DNA of 6,507 nt from Campylobacterales bacterium (GTDB lineage Bacteria > Campylobacterota > Campylobacteria > Campylobacterales > JAADDG01): the NCBI GenBank assembly GCA_027009865.1, contig JALVCR010000312.1, positions 1-6,507 on the forward strand. The letters are read 5' to 3'. The notes under the pieces are model-generated. The model was given only the letters and a program-made list of their open reading frames with translations. It was not told the DNA's origin and did no database searches. A program made the translations under genes and the position numbers. Below are positions 1-6,345 of this stretch, one piece after another. How positions within the stretch are numbered: the first letter of the stretch is position 1; each line of letters opens with the position of its first letter.

Positions 1-479
1 CGGTGGTTCCATATTTTGCTAAACTCATAAAAGAGGGGGCAAAAGAGCTTCCAATAACCGATGAGAGAATGACAAGATTTCTGATAACTTTAGAGGAGGG
101 AGTGGAGTTTGTTTTAAAAAGCTTTCAAAGAATGCAGGGAGGAGAGATTTTCGTTCCCAAAATTCCCTCTATGAAGATAGTCGATTTGGCAAAAGCGATG
201 GCTCCTAATCTTCCGTTAAAGATAGTCGGCATAAGAGCGGGAGAGAAACTTCATGAAGTTATGTGTCCGGCCGACGAGAGCCATTTGGTATGGGAGTTTG
301 ACGATCATTTTGTAATAGAGCCTACAATTAAATTTACAACATCCAAAGATTTTAGCAAAAACGCCTTAAAGGAGGAGGGGAGGAAGGTTCCTTTAGGTTT
401 TGAATACAGCTCTGATAAAAACGAGTGGTTTTTAAGCAAAGAGGAGTTTTTAAAAAAGATAGAGGATTTGGATTTTTAA
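1..479 (+). CDS. pseB: UDP-N-acetylglucosamine 4,6-dehydratase (inverting), C-terminal half, 5' end outside window
   Basis: PseB catalyses the first step of CMP-pseudaminic acid synthesis, dehydrating and epimerising UDP-GlcNAc in the cytoplasm; the sugar glycosylates flagellin in Campylobacterota. About 158 residues are visible, roughly the last half of a family that is usually about 330 residues. The visible part carries blocks I recognise as PseB-like: a KELPITDERMTRF block near the left end, GGEIFVPKIPSMKI in the middle, and GIRAGEKLHE, followed by a variable C-terminal tail. The NAD-binding Rossmann motif and the catalytic Tyr-Lys region lie off the left edge, so activity cannot be judged here. 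The first whole codon is at position 3; the GTG there encodes an internal valine, not a start. The gene converges on the downstream minus-strand gene and overlaps it by 4 bp. The family call is firm; a related short-chain nucleotide-sugar dehydratase is the only real alternative. Confidence 0.9.
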   Translation, partial: VVPYFAKLIKEGAKELPITDERMTRFLITLEEGVEFVLKSFQRMQGGEIFVPKIPSMKIVDLAKAMAPNLPLKIVGIRAGEKLHEVMCPADESHLVWEFDDHFVIEPTIKFTTSKDFSKNALKEEGRKVPLGFEYSSDKNEWFLSKEEFLKKIEDLDF

Positions 480-1531
480 GCCTCCGTTTGGCAGAATGCT
501 TCCATTCTTTTATGTTTTACAGGTTTTTTTATCCTTATTCCCCTTACATTTAAAAGCTTTATATCTTTTGATAGATAGTGGCTTTTTACAATCTCCTCTT
601 TAAACAGATCTGTTGAGAGATATTTTTTATTATCGTCTGCAAAAACCGTTACTACATTTGCCTCCTCTCCAAGTCTCTCTTGAGCCATCAAAGCGGCCAA
701 AAAATTGGCTCCCGAAGATATTCCAACTCCAATTCCAAGCTCTCTTGCCAATTTCTGGGCCATAATGATCGCATCCCCGTCATCTACTGCCAAAACTTCG
801 TCTAAATCGCACATTCTAAGGATTGAAGGGATAAATTCGTCTGAAATTCCCTCTATTCTGTGAAATCCCACTTTATGGCCGGTAGATAGGGTAGGAGAGC
901 TTGCCGGCTCTACTGGATGAAGTTTTATATTTGGATTTTTCTCTTTTAAATACTCTCCCGTTCCCATTATCGTTCCTCCGGTTCCAACTCCCGCCACAAA
1001 AGCATCAGGAGTAACATTTAACTCCTCTAACTGCTGCCAGATTTCAGGGCCTATTAAAGAGTAGTGGGCTTCTATGTTATCGATGTTTGAAAACTGTCTT
1101 GGAAGAAATACATTTTTCATTTTGGAAGCCATCTCTTCGGTTTTATTAATGCTTCCTATAAATCCTCCCTCTTTTCTATCGACAAGGTGAATTTGGGCTC
1201 CAAAGCTTTTAATCAGTTTCACTCTCTCTTCACTCATCCAGTTTGGCATAAAAATTATCACCTCATGCCCCAAAGCCTTTCCGATAGCGGCAAACGATAT
1301 TCCGGTATTTCCACTTGTAGCTTCCGCTATAACGTATCCCTTTTTAAGCTCTCCTTTTGCGTAGGCTTTTTTAATTATATGAAGAGCCATCCTATCTTTT
1401 ATGCTTCCCGTAAAGGAGAAGTATTCAGCCTTTGCATATATCTTTCTTTTGCTATTTTTATATAGAAACTCAATTTCCAAAAGAGGCGTATTTCCTATCA
1501 GATCTTCAAGGGCGGCTATTTTCTTTTCCAA
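476..1531 (-). CDS. PLP-dependent cysteine synthase family protein
   Basis: This 351-residue protein belongs to the O-acetylserine sulfhydrylase / cystathionine beta-synthase fold (fold-type II PLP enzymes). Visible motifs: IGNTPL at 12-17; the PLP lysine K45 in TGSIKDR; the substrate loop TSGNTG at 72-77; the PLP-phosphate loop GTGGT at 183-187; and SSGAN at 272-276, where the serine normally contacts the pyridine nitrogen. All expected catalytic elements are present. The residues before the lysine read YFSFTGS rather than the NPTGS or NPGSS of classical CysK, and after about residue 295 there is a DDNKKYLSTDLF block, which I associate with a CysK/CysM-like subfamily rather than housekeeping CysK. 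The last 20 or so residues are basic and end in FCQTEA. The start is TTG at 1531, with a Shine-Dalgarno TAGGAG (1543-1538) six bases upstream; an ATG at 1536 is out of frame and stops after six codons. Cysteine synthesis from O-acetylserine or a related beta-replacement is likely; the exact substrate is open. Confidence 0.88.
   Translation of the reverse strand: MEKKIAALEDLIGNTPLLEIEFLYKNSKRKIYAKAEYFSFTGSIKDRMALHIIKKAYAKGELKKGYVIAEATSGNTGISFAAIGKALGHEVIIFMPNWMSEERVKLIKSFGAQIHLVDRKEGGFIGSINKTEEMASKMKNVFLPRQFSNIDNIEAHYSLIGPEIWQQLEELNVTPDAFVAGVGTGGTIMGTGEYLKEKNPNIKLHPVEPASSPTLSTGHKVGFHRIEGISDEFIPSILRMCDLDEVLAVDDGDAIIMAQKLARELGIGVGISSGANFLAALMAQERLGEEANVVTVFADDNKKYLSTDLFKEEIVKSHYLSKDIKLLNVRGIRIKKPVKHKRMEAFCQTEA
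493..510 (+). terminator. Weak stem-loop with T-rich tail, possible terminator of pseB
   Basis: AGAATG (493-498) and CATTCT (503-508) form a perfect 6-bp stem around a four-base CTTC loop. It is followed by TTTTATGTTTT and starts 13 bases after the pseB stop. This is the only hairpin I see that could end pseB transcription, and it lies inside the 3' end of the opposing gene. The stem has only two G-C pairs, so a functional call is tentative. Confidence 0.3.
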
Positions 1532-1624
1532 AACATACTCCTAAAAGAAACTTTATCAGTATTTTACTTTATTTTTTTAATATTAATATTAAAATCGTAA
1601 AGACAGGAAAAAGAATTTAGCCTT

Positions 1625-1912
1625 TTACCCAAAAATTGATTTGGCCGCTACGAAAGTAAAAAATAGAAGAAATAGGAAAAAAGAAAAAAGCTTCATATAA
1701 AACTTTTTATTAAAAAGTATTGCGATTATCATTCCAGAAAGCGATGAAAAGAGATAAGCTATAAAAAGAAACAGCAAAGACCTAACCGCTTCTTCAGGAA
1801 AACTTAAAATATCTGGATTTATTAAAAAAGTTTTTAAAATTATGCTAATAGCCCAGATATATATAAAGATGGAAATCAATGAAAGCATTAAAAGATATTT
1901 TTTTGTTTCCAT
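1625..1912 (-). CDS. Small three-helix membrane protein of unknown function
   Basis: I do not recognise a family for this 95-residue protein. It has three strongly hydrophobic stretches, about residues 6-28, 43-67 and 73-91, separated by a short loop with FPEEAVR and a basic KKFYMK turn; all are long enough to span the inner membrane. There are no cysteines or histidines and no obvious cofactor motif. I chose the ATG at 1912 because AAAGGA (1924-1919) sits six bases upstream, the spacing used by its neighbours. The frame is open farther upstream to 2128, but that longer version would run antisense through the start of the PilJ-like gene and has a non-membrane, low-quality N-terminus. It is divergent from the PilJ-like gene and 93 bp ahead of the cysteine-synthase-like gene on the same strand. 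Whether it is cotranscribed with either partner's function is unknown. Confidence 0.65.
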   Translation of the reverse strand: METKKYLLMLSLISIFIYIWAISIILKTFLINPDILSFPEEAVRSLLFLFIAYLFSSLSGMIIAILFNKKFYMKLFSFFLFLLFFTFVAAKSIFG

Positions 1913-2006
1913 ACTTTTTCCTTTGTTGGATGATAGCGAAATTTTCCTTATTAAAATTTTTATTTTCGAAAACGATATATAAGTAACCCTCCCAAAAGGA
2001 TTGAAA
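1913..2006. promoter_or_regulatory. Divergent promoter region with palindrome next to a -10-like element
   Basis: This 94-bp gap separates two divergent genes, so it must hold promoters in both directions. For the plus strand, TATATAAG at 1976-1983 is a good -10 candidate about 24 bases from the GTG start. Just upstream is a perfect 10-bp palindrome TTTTCGAAAA at 1963-1972, ending three bases before that -10, where a repressor or activator could act. No clear -35 is visible, which is usual for Campylobacterota sigma-70 promoters. AAAAGGA (1994-2000) is the ribosome binding site of the plus-strand gene. The minus-strand promoter cannot be placed with confidence in this AT-rich stretch. Confidence 0.45.
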
Positions 2007-2921
2007 GTGAAAACAAAAGTTTTACTCTTTTTGCTTCTTAGCTGTTTTGTTTTTGCAAACGGCAATAAAGATTTTCTGTTTAGAAAAGAGGCCCAGATAG
2101 AGAGACTTGTAAAAATGGCGATAGCCAACGAGAATAAAAAGGGGCATATGCTCTATATGATGGGCAAAGCGAGAGCTCTTACCCAAAAGATGGCAAAAGA
2201 GGCCATTTTAGTAACTTTAGGAATAGATGAGGATGAAAACAGAGCCAATCTTAAAAAAAGCGCCAAGCTTTACGACAGGATATTAAGAGCTGTTTTAAAC
2301 GGAGATAAAGAGCTTAAAATAACTCCCTCCAAAAACAGTGAAATTATCTCTTTTACAAAAGATCTTATCTCTAAATGGAGGGAGTTTAATTCTCATTTAA
2401 AACCTTTTTATGAGGGAGGAGAGATTACTAAAGAGGATTTTTTTTATATTGTAAATGAAAACGAGGATTTGTTAAGAGATACTAACAGATTATTTTTGAT
2501 GTATAAAAAAGAGGATGATTTTGAAAACAAGCTTACAGATTCAATGGCAAACGCTTTGGATTTTGCCGGAAGAGAGAGTATGCTTTCCCAAAAAATAGTA
2601 AAAGAGAAACTTTTGATTTTACTTGGTATAAATGTAGAGGAGAATATTGTAAAAATAAGAGGAAGCTTTCTGCTTTTTGACAAGGCTTTAAGAGGGCTTT
2701 TAAATGGAAACCAAAAAAGAGGCGTCTCTGCGGAAGCTGTCTCTCATATAAGAAAAGAGCTTATAAGAATGAAATCTATTTGGGATAGTATGATTCCGGT
2801 AATTTTTAAACCGAAACTAAACGGAGAGGATTTAAGAAAGCTTATAACTTTAAATATTCCTCTTTTAAAGAAGTCCAATAAGGTTGTAAGAATGTATGAA
2901 GATTTAGCCGATTTATATTAA
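2007..2921 (+). CDS. Exported protein with two tandem PilJ-like (type IV pili MCP N-terminal) domains
   Basis: This 304-residue protein begins with a signal peptide (residues 1-17, likely cleaved after FVFA) and is otherwise soluble, so it should be periplasmic. Two copies of a helical domain follow, about residues 50-168 and 185-304. Each opens with a G-x-x-x-x-L-[ST]-Q-K-x-x-K-E block (53-65 and 188-200) and an LGI (71-73, 206-208), then an LNG turn (97-99, 232-234) and a tryptophan (124, 259), always 135 residues apart. The [ML]-S-Q-[KR] signature resembles the PilJ / NarX-type sensor domain (PF13675), normally the extracytoplasmic part of chemoreceptors and nitrate-responsive kinases. No transmembrane, HAMP, kinase or MCP signalling part is present. 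I prefer GTG 2007 over TTG 2001 because AAGGA at 1996-2000 touches the TTG but is six bases from the GTG. A lipoprotein reading (LLSC, C13) is unlikely because hydrophobic residues continue after the cysteine. The ligand is unknown. The cytochrome gene follows after 9 bp. Confidence 0.8.
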   Translation: MKTKVLLFLLLSCFVFANGNKDFLFRKEAQIERLVKMAIANENKKGHMLYMMGKARALTQKMAKEAILVTLGIDEDENRANLKKSAKLYDRILRAVLNGDKELKITPSKNSEIISFTKDLISKWREFNSHLKPFYEGGEITKEDFFYIVNENEDLLRDTNRLFLMYKKEDDFENKLTDSMANALDFAGRESMLSQKIVKEKLLILLGINVEENIVKIRGSFLLFDKALRGLLNGNQKRGVSAEAVSHIRKELIRMKSIWDSMIPVIFKPKLNGEDLRKLITLNIPLLKKSNKVVRMYEDLADLY

Positions 2922-2930
2922 GGATGAATG

Positions 2931-3272
2931 ATGAGAAGAGCTTTTATTTTTCTAATTTTTTTATCTTTTTTGGGTTTTACAAAAGAGATTGATCCAGAAT
3001 CCAAGCTTGTTATAGACAGGGGGCTTAATGAAGTTAAGGAAAATTGTATTGTTTGCCATACTGGAAGATTTATAACCATAAACGGCGGGGATAGAAAGTT
3101 TTGGAATACTAAAATAAAAGTTATGCAAAAGGCTTTTGGATTATGGGAGCTTGATAAAAAAACTAAAGATTTAATACTTGATTATCTTTCTAAAAACTAT
3201 TATAAGGGATGGAATAAGAAAAAGACAAAAAACAAAGAGAGGAGTTTAAAACTTAAACTAAATTTGCAGTAA
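2931..3272 (+). CDS. Small monohaem c-type cytochrome, SorB-like
   Basis: This 113-residue protein carries one haem-attachment motif, CIVCH (residues 39-43), after a hydrophobic N-terminal segment (about 4-17) that should direct it to the periplasm. The region N-C-x-V-C-H-x-G-R-x-I-T, then W, VMQKAFGLWEL and a final ILDYLSKNY, matches the pattern of small cytochromes that pair with sulfite:cytochrome c oxidoreductase (SorB-like); the VMQK methionine (M65) is a candidate distal haem ligand. No SorA-like molybdoenzyme gene is in the window. The C-terminus adds about 20 lysine-rich residues after the NYYKG end of the core. Two adjacent ATGs (2928 and 2931) are possible; AAGGA at 2920-2924 is three and six bases away respectively, so the second fits the spacing of neighbours. 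The signal cleavage site is unclear (no A-x-A). It is likely in one operon with the PilJ-like gene; electron donor or acceptor is unknown. Confidence 0.8.
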   Translation: MRRAFIFLIFLSFLGFTKEIDPESKLVIDRGLNEVKENCIVCHTGRFITINGGDRKFWNTKIKVMQKAFGLWELDKKTKDLILDYLSKNYYKGWNKKKTKNKERSLKLKLNLQ

Positions 3273-3290
3273 GCTTGCTTTGTTTGAAAG

Positions 3291-3328
3291 TATGATAAAA
3301 TTAGCCCCAAAAAAACAGGGGATTTTTT
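3291..3328 (+). promoter_or_regulatory. dsbD promoter candidate and ribosome-site hairpin in the leader
   Basis: TATGATAAAAT (3291-3301) offers two overlapping -10-like hexamers, suggesting that dsbD has its own promoter and a leader of about 25 bases. In that leader CCCC (3305-3308) can pair with GGGG (3318-3321) across a nine-base A-rich loop. The GGGG is the core of the Shine-Dalgarno AGGGGA (3317-3322), six bases before the ATG, and is followed by six T. The pairing could hide the ribosome site or act as a very short terminator-like element. The stem is only 4 bp, so this is suggestive. Confidence 0.4.
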
Positions 3329-5134
3329 ATGAGAAGAAATTTTATTTTTATCTTCCTTCTCTTTGTCTCTTACGTTTTTGCGTTTGAGAATCCTAAAGTG
3401 TTGGAGCCAGACGAGGCTTTCAGGGTTGAGGCTAAATTGCAAAATGATGTAATAAAAACAAAAATAGAGCTTGGAGATAAAATCTATCTTTATGATAAGG
3501 ATTTACATTATAAAATAATCTCTCCTAAAAAGATTGATATTACAAAAGATTTAAAACTTCCAAAACCGGTGCAATTTCATGGCTTTTTGGTTCACAGAAA
3601 AGCTATTTTAGCTGACATTCCTCTCTCTTTAATAAAAGAGAAAGTAAAGAATGCAAAAAAGATAACTCTCTTAATAGAATATCAAGGATGTTCTGAAAAC
3701 GGGCTTTGTTATGCTCCCTTGAAAAAGAGCTTTGATTTTGAGATTTCTCAAAGTATAGCTTCAAAAAGCGCTGAGGCCAAAAAAGAGAGTCAAAATTTTG
3801 TAAATGAGCAGGATAAGATTACCGGAATTTTAAAGGGCGGCAACTGGTGGCTTATTTTAAGCTCCTTTTTTGGATTTGGCCTTTTGCTCTCTTTAACTCC
3901 CTGTATTTTCCCGATGATTCCCATTCTATCAAGCATAATAGTTTCACAGTCAAAAGAGAGCATGAATGCCAAAAAGGGATTTTTCCTATCTTTGATTTAT
4001 GTTCTCTCCATGTCTTTGGCATATACGATAGCTGGGGTTTTGGCGGCTCTTTTTGGAAGCAATCTTCAAACGGCTATGCAAAATCCCTGGGTAGTTGTAT
4101 TTTTTAGTCTGATTTTTGTAGCTTTGGCCCTTTCGATGTTTGGATTTTATGAAATATCTCTTCCCGCTTCCTGGCAGTCTAAATTAAATCAAAAATCAAA
4201 AGAGGCAGAAGGGCACGGAGTTTGGGGAATAGCGGTAATGGGCTTTTTGTCGGCTTTGATAGTTGGCCCATGCGTGGCTCCTCCGCTTGCCGGGGCTTTG
4301 ATTTATATAGGACAGACTGGAGATGTTTTGCTTGGCGCTTTGGCTTTATTTGTTATGAGTCTTGGAATGGGCGTCCCTTTGCTTTTGATAGGAATAGGAG
4401 CCGGAAAATATATGCCAAAACCTGGAGTTTGGATGACGAGAGTCTCTTATGTTTTTGGCGTTGTGATGCTTGGTATAGCTGTTTGGATGCTTGATAAGAT
4501 TCTCCCTTCCAATGTAACCCTTCTTCTTTGGGGGCTATTGTTTTTGGGAAGCGCTGTTTATATGGGAGCTTTTGAGAGACTGGAAGAGGGGGCTATTGGA
4601 TGGAAAAAGTTTATAAAGACGATAGCTTTGTTTTTGTTTATCTATTCTGTTTTATTGATTGTGGGGGCTTTTAGCAAAGCTACAAGTCCTCTAAATCCTT
4701 TGGAGAATTTAATAAGCAAAGAAAACGGGTCATATAAAATAAGTCAAAATCAAAATTTAAAAAAAGAGGAGATGTTTAAAAGAATATCCTCTTTAAAAGA
4801 GCTTGAGGATATTGTAAGAAAAGCTAAAAAACCGGTTTTGATAGATTTTAGCGCCAAATGGTGCACCGCTTGCAAGGAGTTTGAGGAGATAACTTTTAAA
4901 GATCCAAAAGTTTTGAAAGCTCTAAGAGATTTTGAGCTTTACAGAGTTGACGTTACCCAAAATACAAAGGAGGATAAAGAGCTTTTGAAAAAATTCTCAC
5001 TCTTTGGGCCTCCTGGGGTTGTTTTTTACAAAAATGGAAAGGAGCTTGAAAATTTGAGAGTTGTCGGCTTTAAAGAGCCGAATGAATTTTTGAAATATCT
5101 TGAAAAAGTAAAAGAGAGTGAAGAGAGATGGTAA
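3329..5134 (+). CDS. dsbD: Thiol:disulfide interchange protein DsbD
   Basis: DsbD moves electrons from cytoplasmic thioredoxin across the inner membrane to periplasmic partners such as disulfide isomerases and the apocytochrome-reducing pathway. The 601-residue protein has the full three-part design. A signal peptide (1-18, FVFA/FAF boundary) leads to an N-terminal periplasmic domain whose redox pair is C121 and C127 in QGCSENGLCY. The membrane domain follows, with about eight helices between 172 and 448 and the two conserved cysteines C192 (TPCIFPMIP) and C315 (VGPCVAPP). The C-terminal thioredoxin-like domain carries WCTAC (C512, C515) and a cis-proline region FGPPGVVF. All six functional cysteines are present, so the protein should be active, and its length is normal for the family. 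The N-terminal domain is diverged, as is common in Campylobacterota. Start ATG with AGGGGA six bases upstream. Its stop overlaps the next gene by 7 bp. The cytochrome gene directly upstream fits a role in c-type cytochrome maturation, but that link is inference. Confidence 0.96.
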   Translation: MRRNFIFIFLLFVSYVFAFENPKVLEPDEAFRVEAKLQNDVIKTKIELGDKIYLYDKDLHYKIISPKKIDITKDLKLPKPVQFHGFLVHRKAILADIPLSLIKEKVKNAKKITLLIEYQGCSENGLCYAPLKKSFDFEISQSIASKSAEAKKESQNFVNEQDKITGILKGGNWWLILSSFFGFGLLLSLTPCIFPMIPILSSIIVSQSKESMNAKKGFFLSLIYVLSMSLAYTIAGVLAALFGSNLQTAMQNPWVVVFFSLIFVALALSMFGFYEISLPASWQSKLNQKSKEAEGHGVWGIAVMGFLSALIVGPCVAPPLAGALIYIGQTGDVLLGALALFVMSLGMGVPLLLIGIGAGKYMPKPGVWMTRVSYVFGVVMLGIAVWMLDKILPSNVTLLLWGLLFLGSAVYMGAFERLEEGAIGWKKFIKTIALFLFIYSVLLIVGAFSKATSPLNPLENLISKENGSYKISQNQNLKKEEMFKRISSLKELEDIVRKAKKPVLIDFSAKWCTACKEFEEITFKDPKVLKALRDFELYRVDVTQNTKEDKELLKKFSLFGPPGVVFYKNGKELENLRVVGFKEPNEFLKYLEKVKESEERW

Positions 5135-6345
5135 TCAAAAACGCCGTAATTTTTGAAGATGGAAAAGAGAAAAAGGTTGACGTAAAAATAGAAGGAGATA
5201 AAATAGTTGAGGTTTCTCCAAGAATTACCACTTTGGGAGACGAGTTTTTCGATGCCGAAGGTCTCTATCTTTTTCCCTCCATTATAGATTTGAATGTCAG
5301 ATTGTATAATGATAAATTAAATAGAAAAAATCTTGAAAGACTCTTTGAAAACGCAATTTTAGGTGGAGTTGGAAGTTTTGTTTTAATGCCGGATTTCTCT
5401 CCAAGAATCGATAATGAAACGGTTTTGGAGTTTTTAAACGAGAGAATATCGTATGAGAGCAAGCTTGATATTTTTCTCTCAATAGCGGCAAGCGATGGAA
5501 ATAGATTAAATAATATCTCCACTCTTTTAAAATATGGCTCGGATGTGTTGTTTGAAAAATCAAGCTCAAACGGCAATCTCATAAGAAGAGCCATGCAGTA
5601 TGCGAAGATGAAACAGATTCCCTTGATGATTTTTTGCAACAATCCCGATTTAAATGATAGCGGAGTGATGAATGAATCTGAAGTATCTTTTACTTTGGGG
5701 CTTCCGGGAATTTCCAAAATAAGCGAAATAAGCGAGGTTGCCAAAATTTTGGAAATGGCTATCTATTATGATATAGAGATTTTGTTTCAGTCTCTCTCTA
5801 CAAGACGCTCCATAGAGATAGTTAATGAAGGCAAAAGAAAAAATAAAAATATTTTTTGTGAAGTTTCTATCCATCATCTATGCAAAAACGACTCATCTTG
5901 CGAAGATTTCAATACTGCGGCTAAAATTATGCCTCCTTTAAGAGAAGAGAGGGAAAGAGAGAGGCTTATTGAGGCTTTAAAAGAGGATAAAATAGATACC
6001 ATTACCGCTTTGCACTCTCCAAAATCGATAATCTATAAAGATGTGGCTTTCTCGGATGCGCTTTACGGAATAGATTCCATAAGAGATTTTCTTCCTGTCT
6101 GCTATAGCTATCTTGTAAGGGAAGGGATTATCGATTTTGAGAAGCTTTTTGAAAAGGTTAGCCTAAATCCGGCAAAAATTTTAAATCTTAAAGATAGAGG
6201 AAGAGTTAAAGAGGGGTATAGAGCCGATTTGATTTTGTTTGACCCGACATATAAAGAGGTAAAGAAAGATAAAAATTCTCTCTACAATAAAGATACCCTT
6301 TATGGAAAAATAGAAAAAGTGATGATTAAAGGAGTTTTTCAATAA
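5128..6345 (+). CDS. Dihydroorotase-like protein lacking metal ligands (probable non-catalytic PyrC homologue)
   Basis: This 405-residue protein has the layout of a class I dihydroorotase / amidohydrolase: an N-terminal beta segment, FPSIIDL at the barrel entrance, GLPGISKISE, STRRSIEIV, a retained HHL (249-251), the substrate-loop-like KIMPPLR (266-272), and a C-terminal LNPAKILNL...GYRADLILFDP segment. The active-site residues are gone. The usual H-x-H reads N56-V-R58; the Asp-Asp-Gly loop reads S147-N148-G149; the HxED block reads F169-C-N-N; the histidine of HVST is Q221; and TDHAPH reads A294-L-H-S-P-K299. A true dihydroorotase binds zinc through these positions, so catalysis is very unlikely. 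Family precedent is the inactive PyrC' of Pseudomonas, which holds aspartate transcarbamoylase together; Campylobacterota genomes often carry a second pyrC copy. No pyrB is in the window. ATG at 5128 overlaps dsbD by 7 bp with only a weak AAGAGAG ahead of it, so translation is probably coupled. Confidence 0.88.
   Translation: MVIKNAVIFEDGKEKKVDVKIEGDKIVEVSPRITTLGDEFFDAEGLYLFPSIIDLNVRLYNDKLNRKNLERLFENAILGGVGSFVLMPDFSPRIDNETVLEFLNERISYESKLDIFLSIAASDGNRLNNISTLLKYGSDVLFEKSSSNGNLIRRAMQYAKMKQIPLMIFCNNPDLNDSGVMNESEVSFTLGLPGISKISEISEVAKILEMAIYYDIEILFQSLSTRRSIEIVNEGKRKNKNIFCEVSIHHLCKNDSSCEDFNTAAKIMPPLREERERERLIEALKEDKIDTITALHSPKSIIYKDVAFSDALYGIDSIRDFLPVCYSYLVREGIIDFEKLFEKVSLNPAKILNLKDRGRVKEGYRADLILFDPTYKEVKKDKNSLYNKDTLYGKIEKVMIKGVFQ

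Noticed and set aside
1516..1536. Minus-strand ATG at 1536 giving a six-codon reading frame across the enzyme's start
   Set aside because: It is out of frame with the enzyme, lies one base from the Shine-Dalgarno, and is too short to support as a leader peptide.
1577..1592. 16-bp perfect palindrome TTAATATTAATATTAA between the two minus-strand genes
   Set aside because: It contains no G or C, so it cannot form a stable terminator stem, and such runs are common by chance in AT-rich spacers.
2001..2006. TTG at 2001 as start of the PilJ-like gene
   Set aside because: AAGGA directly touches the TTG; the GTG at 2007 has a six-base spacing and starts a normal signal peptide.
1913..2128. N-terminal extension of the small membrane protein to 2128
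   Set aside because: It would run antisense into the PilJ-like gene; the ATG at 1912 has a proper ribosome site and starts the hydrophobic protein cleanly.
3847..4494. Plus-strand open frames within dsbD
   Set aside because: They overlap the conserved membrane domain of DsbD in another frame and show no coding character of their own.
5265..5877. Minus-strand open frames opposite the dihydroorotase-like gene
   Set aside because: They are antisense shadows of a well-supported gene, without ribosome sites or recognisable motifs.
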